A DNA stretch of 64,000 nucleotides from Larix kaempferi (GCA_027924585.1 BSBM01000917.1:8857501-8921500), one strand, 5' to 3'; positions 11,930 to 26,600 are shown, counted from the stretch's first letter. A program made the numbers and translations. The notes: generated by a model from the letters alone, not told the origin.

Positions 11930-14900
11930 GATTCCATTTATGAAATAAAACACATTTTCTAAAAACTCGTGTTTTTTACGAAATCATGTAAACCTTCTAG
12001 AAGCTGTGATTTTAAAAAACGGTGGAAGTAAGCTTTTTTTATTTCCAGACGCATGCGCAAACTATAGAAAGTCGTTATGACATAGAATGTGCATACTTTG
12101 TTGATTCCATTTATGAAATAAAACACATTTTCTAAAAACTCGTGTTTTTTACGAAATCATGTGAACCTTCTAGAAGCTGTGATTTTAAAAAACGGTGGAA
12201 GTAAGCTTTTCTTATTTCCGGACGCATGCGCAAACTATAGAAAGTCGTTATGACGTAGAATGTGCATACTTTGTTGATTCCATTTATGAAATAAAACACA
12301 TTTTCTAAAACTCATGTTTTTTAACAAATCATGTAAACCTTCTAGAAGCTGTGATTTTAAAAAACGGGGGAAGTAAGCTTTTCTTATTTCCGGTCGCATG
12401 CGCAAACTATAGAAAGTCGTTATGACGTAGAATGTGCATACTTTGTAGATTCCATTGATGAAATAAAACACATTTTCTAAAAACTCGTGTTTTTTACGAA
12501 ATCATGTAAACCTTCTAGAAGCTGTGATTTTAAAAAACGGTGGACGTAAGCTTTTCTTATTTCCGGACGCATCCGCAAACTATAGAAAGTCGTTATGACG
12601 TAGAATGTGCATACTTTGTTGATTCTATTTATGAAATAAAACATATTTTCTAAAAACTCGTGTTTTTTAAGAAATCATGTAAACCTGCTAGAAGCTGTGA
12701 TTTTAAAAAACGAGGGAAGTAAGCTTTTCTTATTTCCAAACGCATGCGCAAACTATAGAAGGTCGTTATGATGTAGGATGTGCTTACTTTGTTGATTCCA
12801 TTTATGAAATAAAACACATTTTCTAAAAACTCATGTTTTTTACGAAATCATGTAAACCTTCTAGAAGCTGTGATTTTAAAAAACGGCGAAGTAAGCTTTT
12901 CTTATTTCCAAACGCATGCGCAATTATAGAAAGTCGTTATGACGTAGAATGTGCATACATTGTTGATTCCATTTATTTAATAAAACACATTTTCTAAAAA
13001 ATCGTGTTTTTTAAGAAATCATGCAAAACTTCTAGAATCTGTGATTTTAAAAAACGGGTGAGGTAAGCTTTTCTTATTTCCGGACGCATGCGGAAACTAT
13101 AGAAAGTCGTTATGACGTAGAATGTGGATACTTTGTTGATTCCATTTATGAAATAAAACACATTTTCTAAAAACTCGTGTTTTTTAAGAAGTCATGTAAA
13201 CCTTCTAGAAGCTATGATTTTAAAAAATGGTGGAAGTAAGCTTTTCTTATTTCCGGACTCATGCGCAAACTATAGAAAGTCTTTATGACGTAGAATGTGC
13301 ATACTTTGTTGATTCCATTTATGAAATAAAACACATTTTCTAAAAACTCGTGTTTTTTAAGAAATCATGTAAACGTTCTAGAAGCTGTGATTTTAAAAAA
13401 CGGGGGAAGTAAGCTTTTCTTATTTCCAAACGGATGCGCAAACTATAGAAAGTCGTTATGACGTAGAATGTGCATACTTTGTTGATTCCATTTATGAAAT
13501 AAAACACATTTTCTAAAAACTCGTGTTTTATAAGAAATCATGTAAACCTTCTGGAAGCTGTGATTTTAAAAAACGAGGGAAGTAAGCTTTTCTTATTTCC
13601 GGACGCATGCGCAAACTAAAGAAAATTGTTATGACGTAGAATGTGCATACTTTGTAGATTCCATTTATAAAATAAAACACATTTTCTAAAAACTCGGGTT
13701 TTTTACGGAATCATGTAAACCTTCTAGAAGCTGTGATTTTAAAAAATGGTGGAAGTAAGCTTTTCTTATTTCCGGACGCATGCACAAACTATAGATAGTC
13801 GTTATGACATAGAATGTGCATACTTTGTAGATTCCATTTATGAAATAAAACACATTTTCTAAAAACTCGTGTTTTTTACGAAATCATGTAAACCTTCTAG
13901 AAGCTGTGATTTTAAAAAACGGTGGAAGTAAGCTTTTCTTATTTCCAGACGCATGCGCAAACTATAGAAAGTCGTTATGACGTAGAATGTGCATAGTTTG
14001 TTGATTCCATTTATGAAATAAAAAACATTTTCTAAAAACTCGTGTTTTTTAAGAAATCATGTAAACCTTCTAGAAGCTGTGATTTTAAAAAACGGGGGAA
14101 GTAAGCTTTTCTTATTTCTGGACGCATGCGCAAACTATAGAAAGTCGTTATGACGTAGAATGTGCATACTTTGTAGATTCCATTTATGAAATAAAACATA
14201 TTTTCTAAAAACTCGTGTTTTTTACGAAATCATGTAAACCTTCTAGAAGCTGTGATTTTAAAAAACGGTGGAAGTAAGCTTTTCTTATTTCCGGACGAAT
14301 GCGCAAACTATAGAAAGTCGTTATGACGTAGAATGTGCATACTTTGTTGATTCCATTTATGAAATAAAACACATTTTCTAAAAACTCGTGTTTTTTAAGA
14401 AATCATGTAAACCTTCTAGAAGCTGTGATTTTAAAAAACGGTGGAGTAAGCCTTTATAATTTCCGGACGCATGCGCAAACTATAGAAAGTCGTTATGACG
14501 TAGAATGTGCATACTTTGTAGATTCCATTTATGAAATAAAACACATTTTCTAAAAACTCGTGTTTTTTAAGAAATCATGTAAACCTTCTAGAAGCTGTGA
14601 TTTTAAAAAACGGTGGAAGTAAGCTTTTCTTATTTCCGGACGCATGCGCAAACTATAAAAATTCGTTATGACGTAGAATGTGGATACTTTTTTTATTCCA
14701 TTTATGAGATAAAACACATTTTCTAGAAACTCGTGTTTTTTGAGAAAGCATGTAAACCTTCTAGAAGCTGTGGTTTTAAAAAACGGGGGAAGTAAGCTTT
14801 TCTTATTTCCGGACGCATGCGCAAACTACAGAAACTCGTTATGACATAGAATGTGCATACTTTGTAGATTCCATTTATGAAATAAAATACATTTTCTAAA

Positions 14901-16100
14901 AACTCGTGTTTTTTACGAAATCATGTAAACCTTCTAGAAGCTGTGATTTTAAAAAACGGTGGAAGTAAGCTTTTTTTATTTCCGGACGCATGCGCAAACT
15001 ATAGAAAGTCGTTATGACATAGAATGTGCATACTTTGTTGATTCCATTTATTAAATAAAAGACATTTTCTAAAAACTCGTGTTTTTTACGAAATCATGTG
15101 AACCTTTTAGAAGCTGTGATTTTAAAAAACGGTGGAAGTAAGCTTTTCTTATTTCCGGACGCATGCGCAAACTATAGAAAGTCGTTATGACGTAGAATGT
15201 GCATACTTTGTTGATTCCATTTATGAAATAAAACACATTTTCTAATACTCATGTTTTTTAACAAATCATGTAAACCTTCTAGAAGCTGTGATTTTAAAAA
15301 ACGGGGGAAGTAAGCTTTTCTTATTTCCGGTCGCATGCGCAAACTATAGAAAGTCATTATGACGTAGAATGTGCATGCTTTGTAGATTCCATTGATGAAA
15401 TAAAACACATTTTCTAAAAACTCGTGTTTTTTACGAAATCATGTAAACCTTCTGGAAGCTGTGATTTTAAAAAACGGTGGAAGTAAGCTTTTCTTATTTC
15501 CGGACGCATCCGCAAACTATAGAAAGTCGTTATGACGTAGAATGTGCATACTTTGTTGATTCTATTTATGTAATAAAACATATTTTCTAAAAACTCGTGT
15601 TTTTTAAGAAATCATGTAAACCTTCTAGAAGCTGTGATTTTAAAAAACGAGGGAAGTAAGCTTTTCTTATTTCCAAACGCATGCGCAAACTATAGAAGGT
15701 CGTTATGATGTAGGATGTGCTTACTTTGTTGATTCCATTTATGAAATAAAACACATTTTCTAAAAACTCATGTTTTTTACGAAATCATGTAAACCTTCTA
15801 GAAGCTGTGATTTTAAAAAACGGCGAAGTAAGCTTTTCTTATTTCCAAACGCATGCGCAAACTATAGAAAGTCGTTATGACGTAGAATGTGCATACATTG
15901 TTGATTCCATTTATTTAATAAAACACATTTTCTAAAAAATCGTGTTTTTTAAGAAATCATGCAAAACTTCTAGAATCTGTGATTTTAAAAAACGGGTGAG
16001 GTAAGCTTTTCTTATTTTCGGACGCATGCGGAAACTATAGAAAGTCGTTATGACGTAGAATGTGGATACTTTGTTGATTCCATTTATGAAATAAAACACA
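11930..16100 (+). repeat. Seventeen-monomer-offset repeat pair
   Basis: About 11930-13150 corresponds to about 14870-16090 at an offset of 2937-2941 bp (17 monomers minus a small indel). Shared variants include AGCTTTTTTTATTTCC (12031 / 14968), ATTTCCGGTCGCATGCG, GATTCCATTGATG, ACGCATCCGCAAAC and ATGTAGGATGTGCTTAC. The right copy lacks one monomer (the AAGAAGTCATG type present near 13190), apparently lost by a one-monomer deletion near 16130. The whole arrangement is repeated in A2. Confidence 0.8.
12744..13250 (+). repeat. Divergent monomer cassette with ATTTAATAAAAC (representative)
   Basis: A divergent monomer reads CCATTTATTTAATAAAAC, then CATGCAAAACTTCTAGAATC, then GAGGTAAGC. It is usually preceded by a monomer containing AAGGTCGTTATGATGTAG and followed by one with AAGAAGTCATG. 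Copies of the ATTTAATAAAAC monomer lie near 12965, 15905, 19018, 33546, 36486, 39597, 48766, 60085, 60776 and 63196. They occur in both the young and old parts of the array, always as singletons. The monomer keeps TTCTAGAA but loses the outer CTTC...GAAG bases of the palindrome. Confidence 0.85.
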
Positions 16101-19100
16101 TTTTCTAAAAACTCGTGTTTTTTAAGAAATCATGTAAACGTTCTAGAAGCTGTGATTTTAAAAAACGGGGGAAGTAAGCTTTTCTTATTTCCAAATGGAT
16201 GAGCAAACTATAGAAAGTCGTTATGACGTAGAATGTGCATACTTTGTTGATTCCATTTATGAAATAAAATACATTTTCTAAATACTCGTGTTTTTTACGA
16301 AATATTGTAAACCTTCTAGAAGCTGTGATTTTAAAAAACGGTGGAAGTAAGCTTTTGTTATTTCCGGATGCATCCGCAAACTATAGAAAGTCGTTATGAC
16401 GTAGAATGTGCATAGTTTGTTGATTCCATTTATGAAATTAAACACATTTTCTAAAAACTCGTGTTTTTTACAAAATCATGTAAACCTTCTAGAAGCTGTG
16501 ATTTGAAAAAACGAGGGAAGTAAGCTTTTCTTATTTCCAAACGCATGCGCAAACAATAGAAATTCGTTATGACGTAGAATGTGCATACTTTGTTGATTCC
16601 ATTTATGAAATAAAACACATTTTCTAAAAACTCGTGTTTTTTACGAAATCATGTGAACCTTCTAGAAGCTGTGATTTTAAAAAACGGTGGAGGTAAGCTT
16701 TTCTTATTTCCGGACGCATGCGTAAACTATAGAAAGGCATTATGACGTAGAATGTGCATACTTTGTAGATTCCATTTATGAAATAAAACACATATTCTAA
16801 AAACTGGTGTTTTTTACGAAATCATGTAAACCTTCTAGAAGCTGTGATTTTAAAAAACGGTGGAAGTAAACTTTTCTTATTTCCGGATGCATGCGCAAAC
16901 TATAGAAAGTCATTATGACGTAGAATGTGCTTACTTTGTAGATTCCATTTATGAAATAAAACACATTTTCTAACTCGTGTTTTTTAAGAAATCATGTAAA
17001 CCTTCTAGAAGCTGTGATTTTAAAACACGGGGGAAGTAAGCTTTTCTTATTTCCAAACGCATGCTCAAACTATAGAAAGTCGTTATGGCATAGAATGTAC
17101 ATACTTTGTTGATTCCATTTATGAAATAAAACACATTTTCTAAAAACTCGTGTTTTTTAATAAATCATGTAAACCTTCTAGAAGCTGTGATTTTAAAAAA
17201 CGGGGGAAGTAAGCTTTTCTTATTTCCGGACGCATGCGCAAACTATAGAAAGTCGTTATGACATAGAATGTGCATACTTTGTAGATTCCATTTATGAAAT
17301 AAAACACATTTTCTAAAAACTCATGTTTTTTAATAAATCATGTAAACCTTCTAGAAAGCTGTGATTTTAAAAAACGGGGGAAGTAAGCTTTTCTTATTTC
17401 CGGACGAATGCAAAAACTATAGAAAGTCATTATGACGTAGAATGTGCATACTTTTTTGATTCCATTTATGAAATAAAACACATTTTCTAAAAACTCGTGT
17501 TTTTTAAGAAATCATGTAAACCTTCTAGAAGCTGTGATTTTAAAAAACGGGGGAAGTAAGGTTTTCTTATTTCCGGACACATGCGCAAACTATAAAAAGT
17601 CGTTATGAGATAGAATGTGCATACTTTGTAGATTCCATTTATGAAATAAAACACATTTTCTAAAAACTCGTGTTTTTTAATAAATCATGAAAACCTTCTA
17701 GAAGCTGTGATTTTAAAAAACGGGGGAAGTAAGCTTTTCTTATTTCCGGACGAATGCGCAAACTATAGAAAGTCGTTATGACGTAGAATGTGCATACTTT
17801 GTTGATTCCATTTATGAAATAAAACACATTTTCTAAAAACTCGTGTTTTTTAAGAAATCATGTAAACATTCTAGAAGCTGTGATTTTAAAAAACGGTGGA
17901 AGTAAGCTTTTCTTATTTCCGGATGCATGCGCAAACTATAGAAAGTCGTTATGACATAGAATGTGCATACTTTGTAGATTCCATTTATGAAATAAAACAC
18001 ATTTTCTAAAAACTCGTGTTTTTTAATAAATCATGAAAACCTTCTAGAAGCTGTGATTTTAAAAAACGGGGGAAGTAAGCTTTTCTTATTTCCAGACGTA
18101 TGCGCAAACTATAGAAAGTCGTTATGACGTAGAATGTGCATACTTTGTTGATTCCATTTATGAAATAAAACACATTTTCTAAAAACTCGTGTTTTTTAAG
18201 AAATCATGTAAACGTTCTAGAAGCTGTGATTTTAAAAAACGGTGGAAGTAAGCTTTTCTTATTTCCGGACGCATGCGCAAACTATAGAAAGTTGTTATGA
18301 CGTAGAATGTGCATACTTTGTAGATTGCATTTATGAAATAAAACACATTTTCTAAAAACTCTTGTTTTTTACGAAATCATGTAAACCTTCTAGAAGCTGT
18401 GATTTTAAAAAACGGGGAAGTAAGCTTTTCTTATTTCCGGACGCATGCGCAAACTATAGAAAGTCGTTATGACGTAGAATGTGCATACTTTGTAGATTCC
18501 ATTTATGAAATAAAACACATTTTCTAAAAAATCGTTTTTTTTACGAAATCATGTAAACCTTCTAGAAGCTGTGATTTTAGAAAACGGTGGAAGGAAGCTT
18601 TTCTTATTTCCGTATGCATGCGCAAACTATAGAAAGTCGTTATGACGTAGAATGTGCATACTTTGTTGATTCCATTTATGAAATAAAACACATTTTCTAA
18701 AAACTCGTGTTTTTTAAGAAATCATGTAAACCTTCTAGAAGCTGTGATTTTAAAAAATGGGGGAAGTAAGCTTTTCTTATTTCCAAACGCATGCGCAAAC
18801 TATAGAAGGTCGTTATGATGTAGAATGTGCATACTTTTTTGATTCCATTTATGAAATAAAACACATTTTCTAAAAACTCATGTTTTTTACGAAATCATGT
18901 AAACCTTCTAGAAGCTGTGATTTTCAAAAACGGGGGAAGTAAGCTTTTCTTATTTCCAAACGCATGCGCAAACTATAGAAAGTCGTTATGACGTAGAATG
19001 TGCATACTTTGTTGATTCCATTTATTTAATAAAACACAGTTTCTAAAAACTCGTGTTTTTTAAGAAATCATGCAAAACTTCTAGAATCTGTGATTTGAAA

Positions 19101-19559
19101 AAACGGGGGAGGTAAGCTTTTCTTATTTCCAAACGCATGCGCAAACTATAGAAAGTCGTTATGACGTAGAAAGTGCATATTTTGTTGATTCCATTTATGA
19201 AATAAAACACATTTTCTAAAAACTCGTGTTTTTTAAGAAGTCATGTAAACCTTCTAGAAGCTGTGATTTTAAAAAATGGTGCAAGTAAGCTTTTCTTATT
19301 TCCGGACGCATGCGCAAACTATAGAAAGTCGTTATGACGTAGAATTTGCATACTTTGTAGATTCCATTTATGAAATAAAACAAATTTTCTAAAAACTCGT
19401 GTTTTTTAAGAAATCATGTAAACCTTCTAGAAGCTGTGATTTTAAAAAACGGGGGAAGTAAGCTTTTCTTATTTCCGGACGCATGTGCAAACTATAGAAA
19501 GTCGTTGTGACGTAGAATGTGCATACTTTGTAGATTCCATTTATGAAATAAAACACATT

Positions 19560-19660
19560 TTCTAAAAACTCGCGTTTTTTACGAAATTATGTAAACCTTA
19601 TAGAAGCCGTGGTTTTAAAAAATGGTGGAAATAATCTTTCCTTATTTCCGGACGCATGCG
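19560..19660 (+). repeat. Strongly diverged monomer
   Basis: This monomer carries many private changes together: ACTCGCGTTTTTTACG, AAATTATGTAAACC, TTATAGAAGCCGTGG, AAATGGTGGAAATAATC and TTTCCTTATTTCC. It has lost both the CTTCTAGAAG palindrome (now CCTTATAGAAG) and the AAGCTT site. It is copied at about 40136-40236 in A2. Milder relatives (ACTCGCG, AAATTATG, GTAATC) lie near 61326. Confidence 0.75.
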
Positions 19661-22600
19661 CAAACTATAGAAAGTCATTATGACGTAGAATGTGCATACT
19701 TTGTAGATTCCATTTATGAAGTAAAACACATTTTCTAAAAACTCGTGTTTTTTACGAAATCACGTAAACCTTCTAGAAGCTGTGATTTTAAAAAACGGTG
19801 GAAGTAAACTTTTCTTATTTTCAGACACGTGCGCAAACTATAGAAAGTCGTTATGACGTAGAATTTGCATACTTTGTAGATTCCATTAATGAAATAAAAC
19901 ACTTTTTCTAAAAATTCATTTTTTTTACGAAATCATGTAAACCTTCTAGAAGCTGTGATTTTAAAAAACGGTGGCAGTAAGCTTTTCTTATTTCCGGACG
20001 GATGCGCAAACTATAGAAAGTCGTTATAACGTAGAATGTGCATACTTTGTTGATTCCATTTATGAAATGAAACACATTTTCTAAAAACTCGTGTTTTTTA
20101 CGAAATCGTGTAAACCTTCTAGAAGCTGTGATTTTAAAAAATGGTGGAAGTAAGCTTTTCTTATTTCCGGACGAATGCGCAAACTATAGAAAGTTGTTAT
20201 GACGTAGAATGTGCGTACTTTGTTGATTCCATTTATGAAATAAAACACATTTTCTAAAAACTCATGTTTTTTAAGAAATCATGTAAACCTTCTAGAAGCT
20301 GTGATTTGAAAAAACGGGGGAAGTAAGCTTTTCTTATTTCCAAACGCATGCGCAAACAATAGAAATTCGTTATTACGTAGAATGTGCATACTTTGTTGAT
20401 TCCATTTATGAAATAAAACACATTTTCTAAAAACTCGTGTTTTTTAAGAAATGATGTAAACCTTCTAGAAGCTGTGATTTTAAAAAACGGGGGAAGTAAG
20501 CTTTTCTTATTTCCGGACGCGTGCGCAAACTATAGAAAGTTGTTATGACGTAGAATGTGCATACTTTGTAGATTCCATTTATGAAATAAAACACATTTTC
20601 TAAAAACTCGTGTTTTTTAAGAAATCATGTAAACCTTCTAAAAACTGTGATTTTAAAAAACGGGGGAAGTAAGCTTTTCTTATTTCCGGACGCATGCGCA
20701 AACCTTAGAAAGTCGTTATGACGTAGAATGTGCATACTTTGTAGATTCCATTTATGAAATAAAAGACATTTTCTAAATACTCGTGTTTTTTACGAAATCA
20801 TGTAAATCTTCTAGAAGCTGTGATTTTAAAAAACGGTGGAAGTAAGCTTTTCTTATTTCCGGACGCATGCGCAAACTATAGAAAGTCGTTATGACGTAGA
20901 ATGTGCATAGTTTGTTGATTCCATTTATGAAATAAAAAACATTTTCTAAAAACTCGTGTTTTTTAAGAAATCATGTAAACCTTCTAGAAGCTGTGATTTT
21001 AAAAAACGGGGGAAGTAAGCTTTTCTTATTTCTGGACGCATGCGCAAACTATAGAAAGTCGTTATGACGTAGAATGTGCATACTTTGTTGATTCCATTTA
21101 TGAAATAAAACATATTTTCTAAAAACTCGTGTTTTTTACGAAATCATGTAAACCTTCTAGAAGCTGTGATTTTAAAAAACGGTGGAAGTAAGCTTTTCTT
21201 ATTTCCGGACGAATACGCAAACGATAGAAAGTCGTTATGACGTAGAATGTGCATACTTTGTTGATTCCATTTATGAAATAAAACACATTTTCTAAAAACT
21301 CATGTTTTTTACGAAATCATGTAAACCTTCTAGAAGCTGTGATTTTAAAAAAGGGTGGAAGTAAGCTTTTCTTATTTCCGGACGCATGCGCAAACTATAG
21401 AAAGTCGTTATGACGTAGAATGTGCATAGTTTCTTGATTCCATTTATGAAATAAAAAACATTTTCTAAAAACTCGTGTTTTTTAAGAAATCATGTAAACC
21501 TTCTAGAAGCTGTGATTTTAAAAAACGGGGGAAGTAAGCTTTTCTTATTTCTGGACACATGCGCAAACTATAGAAAGTCGTTATGACGTAGAATGTGCAT
21601 ACTTTGTTGATTCCATTTATGAAATAAAACATATTTTCTAAAAACTCGTGTTTTTTACGAAATCATGTAAACCTTCTAGAAGCTGTGATTTTAAAAAATG
21701 GTGGAAGTAAGCTTTTCTTATTTCCGGATGCATGCGCAAACAATAGAAAGTCATTATGACGGAGAATGTGCTTACTTTTAAGATTCCATTTATGAAATAA
21801 AACACATTTTCTAAATACTCGTGTTTTTTACGAAATAATGTAAACCTTCTAGAAGGTGTGATTTTAAAAAACGGTGGAAGTAAGCTTTTGTTATTTCCGG
21901 ATGCATCCGAAAACTATAGAAAGTCGTTATGACGTAGAATGTGCATAGTTTGTTGATTCCATTTATGAAATAAAACACATTTTCTAAAAACTCGTGTTTT
22001 TTACGAAATCATGTAAACCTTCTAGAAGCTGTGATTTGAAAAAACGAGGGAAGTAAGCTTTTCTTATTTCCAAACGCATGCGCAAACAATAGAAATTCGT
22101 TATGACGTAGAATGTGCATACTTTGTTGATTCCATTTATGAAATAAAACACATTTTCTAAAAACTCGTGTTTTTTACGAAATCATGTGAACCTTCTAGAA
22201 GCTGTGATTTTAAAAAACGGTGGAGGTAAGCTTTTCTTATTTCCGGACGCATGCGCAAACTATAGAAATTCATTATGACGTAGAATGTGCTTACTTTGTA
22301 GATTCCATTTATGAAATAAAACACATTTTCTAACTCGTGTTTTTTAAGAAATCATGTAAACCTTCTAGAAGCTGTGATTTTAAAAAACGGTGGAAGTAAG
22401 CTTTTCTTATTTCCGGACGCATGTGCAAACTATAGAAAGTCGTTATGACGTAGAAAGTGCATACTTTTTTGATTCCATTTATGAAATAAAACACATTTTC
22501 TAAAAACTCGTGTTTTTTAAGAAATCATGTAAACCTTCTAGAAGCTGTGATTTTAAAAAACGGGGGAATTAAGCTTTTCTTATTTCCAAACGCATGCTCA

Positions 22601-23293
22601 AACTATAGAAAGTCGTTATGACGTAGAATGTACATACTTTGTTGATTCCATTTATGAAATAAAACACATTTTCTAAAAACTCGTGTTTTTTAATAAATCA
22701 TGTAAACCTTCTAGAAGCTGTGATTTTAAAAAACGGGGGAAGTAAGCTTTTCTTATTTCCGGAAGCATGCGCAAACTATAGAAAGTCGTTATGACATAGA
22801 ATGTGCATACTTTGTAGATTCCATTTATGAAATAAAACACATTTTCTAAAAACTCATGTTTTTTAATAAATCATGTAAACCTTCTAGAAAGCTGTGATTT
22901 TAAAAAACGGGGGAAGTAAGCTTTTCTTATTTCCGGACGAATGCAAAAACTATAGAAAGTCGTTATTACGTAGAATGTGCATACTTTTTTGATTCCATTT
23001 ATGAAATAAAACACATTTTCTAAAAACTCGTGTTTTTTAAGAAATCATGTAAACCTTCTAGAAGCTGTGATTTTAAAAAACGGGGGAAGTAAGGTTTTCT
23101 TATTTCCGGACACATGCGCAAACTATAAAAAGTCGTTATGAGATAGAATGTGCATACTTTGTAGATTCCATTTATGAAATAAAACACATTTTCTAAAAAC
23201 TCGTGTTTTTTAATAAATCATGAAAACCTTCTAGAAGCTGTGATTTTAAAAAATGGGGGAAGTAAGCTTTTCTTATTTCCGGACGAATGCGCA

Positions 23294-23630
23294 AACGATA
23301 GAAAGTCGTTATGACGTAGAATGTGCATACTTTGTTGATTCCATTTATGAAATAAAACACATTTTCTAAAAACTCATGTTTTTTACGAAATCATGTAAAC
23401 CTTCTAGAAGCTGTGATTTTAAAAAAGGGTGGAAGTAAGCTTTTCTTATTTCCGGACGCATGCGCAAACTATAGAAAGTCGTTATGACGTAGAATGTGCA
23501 TAGTTTCTTGATTCCATTTATGAAATAAAAAACATTTTCTAAAAACTCGTGTTTTTTAAGAAATCATGTAAACCTTCTAGAAGCTGTGATTTTAAAAAAC
23601 GGGGGAAGTAAGCTTTTCTTATTTCTGGAC
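23294..23630 (+). repeat. Chimeric junction between A1 and A2
   Basis: These about 335 bp do not continue A1 as A2 does after 43890. They match about 21220-21555 at an offset of 2074 bp (about 12 monomers), sharing the rare variants GCAAACGATAG, AAAAAAGGGTGG, TAGTTTCTTG (23501 and 21427) and AATAAAAAACATTTT. After about 23533 the sequence is also compatible with the A2 start, and TCTGGACGCATG at 23625 follows the A2/1920-type block rather than TCTGGACACATG at 21550. The join thus involves two switches of template, both inside near-identical satellite. Confidence 0.7.
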
Positions 23631-26600
23631 GCATGCGCAAACTATAGAAAGTCGTTATGACGTAGAATGTGCATACTTTGTAGATTCCATTTATGAAATA
23701 AAACATATTTTTTAAAAACTCGTGTTTTTTACGAAATCATGTAAACCTTCTAGAAGCTGTGATTTTAAAAAACCGTGGAAGTAAGCTTTTCTTATTTCCG
23801 GACGAATGCCCAAACTATAGAAAGTCGTTATGACGTAGAATTTGCGTACTTTGTTGATTCCATTTATGAAATAAAACACATTTTCTAAAAACTCGTTTTT
23901 TTTACGAAATCATGTAAACCTTCTAGAAGCTGTGATTTTAAAAAACGAGGGAAGTAAGCTTTTCTTATTTCCAAACGCATGCGCAAACAATAGAAATTCG
24001 TTATGACGTAGAATGTGCATACTTTGTTGATTCCATTTATGAAATAAAACACATTTTCTAAAAACTCGTGTTTTTTAAGAAATCATGTAAACCTTCTAGA
24101 AGCTGTGATTTTAAAAAACGGGGGAAGTAAGCTTTTCTTATTTCCGGACGCGTGCGCAAACTATAGAAAGTCATTATGACGTAGAATGTGTATACTTTGT
24201 TGATCCCATTTATGAAATAAAACACATTTTCTAAAAACTCGTGTTTTTTACGAAATCATGTAAACCTTCTAGAAGCTGTGATTTTAAAAAACGGTGGAAG
24301 TAAACTTTTCTTATTTCAGGATGCACGTGCAAACTACAGAAAGTCATTATGACGTAGAATGTGCATACTTTGTAGATTCCATTTATGAAATCAAACACAT
24401 TTTCTAAATACTCGTGTTTTTTACGAAATCATGTAAACCTTCTAGAAGCTGTGATTTTAAAAAACCATGGAAGTAAGCTTTTGTTACTTCCGGACGCGTG
24501 CGCAAACTATAGAAAGTCGTTATGATGTAGAATGTGCATACTTTGTTGATTCCATTTATGAAATAAAACACATTTTCTAAAAACTCGTGTTTTTTAAGAA
24601 ATCATGTAAACCTTCTGGAAGCTGTGATTTTAAAAAACGGGGGAAGTAAACTTTTCTTATTTCCGGACGCATGCGCAAACTATAGAAAGTCGTTATGACA
24701 TAGAATGTGCATACTTTGTAGATTCCATTTATGAAATAAAACATATTTTCTAAAAACTCATGTTTTTTACGAAATCATGTAAACGTTCTAGAAGCTATGA
24801 TTTTAAAAAACGGTGGAAGTAAACTTTTCTTATTTCCGGACGCATGCGCAAACTATAGAAAGTCGTTATGACGTAGAATGTGCATACTTTGTAGATTCCA
24901 TTTATGAAATAAAACACATTTTCTTAATACTCGTGTTTTTTACGAATTTATGTAAACCTTCCAGAAGCTGTGATTTTAAAAAACGGTGGAAGTAAGCTTT
25001 TCTTATTTCCGGATACATGCGCAAACTATAGAAAGTTGTTATGACGTAGAATATGCATACTTTGTTGATTCCATTTATGAAATAAAACACATTTTCTAAA
25101 AACTCGTGTTTTTTAAGAAATCATGTAAACCTTCTAGAAGCTGTGATTTTAAAAAACGGGGGAAGTAAGCTTTTCTTATTTCTGGACGCATGCGCAAACT
25201 ATAGAAAGTCGTTATGACGTAGAATGTGCATACTTTGTAGATTCCATTTATGAAATAAAACATATTTTCTAAAAACTCGTGTTTTTTACGAAATCATGTA
25301 AACCTTCTAGAAGCTGTGATTTTAAAAAACCATGGAAGTAAGCTTTTCTTATTTCCGGACGAATGCCCAAACTATAGAAAGTCGTTATGACGTAGAATGT
25401 GCGTACTTTGTTGATTCCATTTATGAAATAAAACACATTTTCTAAAAACTCGTGTTTTTTACGAAATCATGTAAACCTTCTAGAAGCTGTGATTTGAAAA
25501 AACGGGGGAAGTAAGCTTTTCTTATTTCCAAACGCATGCGCAGACGTAGAAATTCGTTATGACGTAGAATGTGCATACTTTGTAGATTCTATTTATGAAA
25601 TAAAACACATTTTCTAAAAACTCATGTTTTTTAATAAATCATGTAAACCTTCTAGAAAGCTGTGATTTTAAAAAACGGGGGAAGTAAGCTTTTCTTATTT
25701 CCGGACGAATTCAAAAACTATAGAAAGTCGTTATGACGTAGAATGTGCATACTTTTTTGATTCCATTTATGAAATAAAACACATTTTCTAAAAACTCGTG
25801 TTTTTTAAGAAATCATGTAAACCTTCTAGAAGCTGTGATTTTAAAAAACGGGGGAAGTAAGGTTTTCTTATTTCCGGACACATGCGCAAACTATAAAAAG
25901 TCGTTATGAGATAGAATGTGCATACTTTGTAGATTCCATTTATGAAATAAAACACATTTTCTAAAAACTCGTGTTTTTTAATAAATCATGAAAACCTTCT
26001 AGAAGCCGTGATTTTAAAAAACGGGGGAAGTAAGCTTTTCTTATTTCCGGACGAATGCGCAAACTATAGAAAGTCGTTATGACGTAGAATGTGCATACTT
26101 TGTTGATTCCATTTATGAAATAAAACACATTTTCTAAAAACTCGTCTTTTTTAAGAAATCATGTAAACCTTCTAGAAGCTGTGATTTTAAAAAACGGGGG
26201 AAGTAAGCTTTTCTTATTTCCGGACGCGTGCGCAAACTATAGAAAGTCATTATGATGTAGAATTTGCATACTTTGTTGATCCCATTTATGAAATAAAACA
26301 CATTTTCTAAAAACTCGTGTTTTTTACGAAATCATGTAAACCTTCTAGAAGCTGTGATTTTAAAAAATGGTGGAAGTAAACTTTTCTTATTTCTGGATGC
26401 ACTTGCAAACTATAGAAAGTCATTATGACGTAGAATGTGCTTACTTTGTAGATTCCATTTATGAAATAAAACACATTTTCTAAATACTCGATTTTTTTAC
26501 GAAATCATGTAAACCTTCTAGAAGCTGTGATTTTAAAAAACGGGGGAAGTAAGCTTTTGTTATTTCCGGACGCATGCGCAAACTATAGAAAGTCGTTATG

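Larger units (their letters stand above)
1920..23314 (+). repeat. Segmental duplication A1 (about 21.4 kb, about 124 monomers)
   Basis: This block is repeated almost exactly as A2 at 23533-43890. The offset is 21613 before the hexamer array and 20576 after it. Differences seen by eye (A1/A2): 3087 G / 24700 A; one extra G near 27233 in A2; 10067 A / 30643 G; 11340 G / 31916 A; 12545 C / 33121 A; 13214 A / 33790 G; 17081 C / 37657 T; 22973 G / 43549 T; and one extra 1038-bp hexamer in A1. Identity is therefore about 99.9% or higher, pointing to a recent event. The left edge is near 1920, where AATAAAACAC (1911) becomes AATAAAAAAC (23524) in the A2 context. The right edge is near 23314. Confidence 0.92.
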
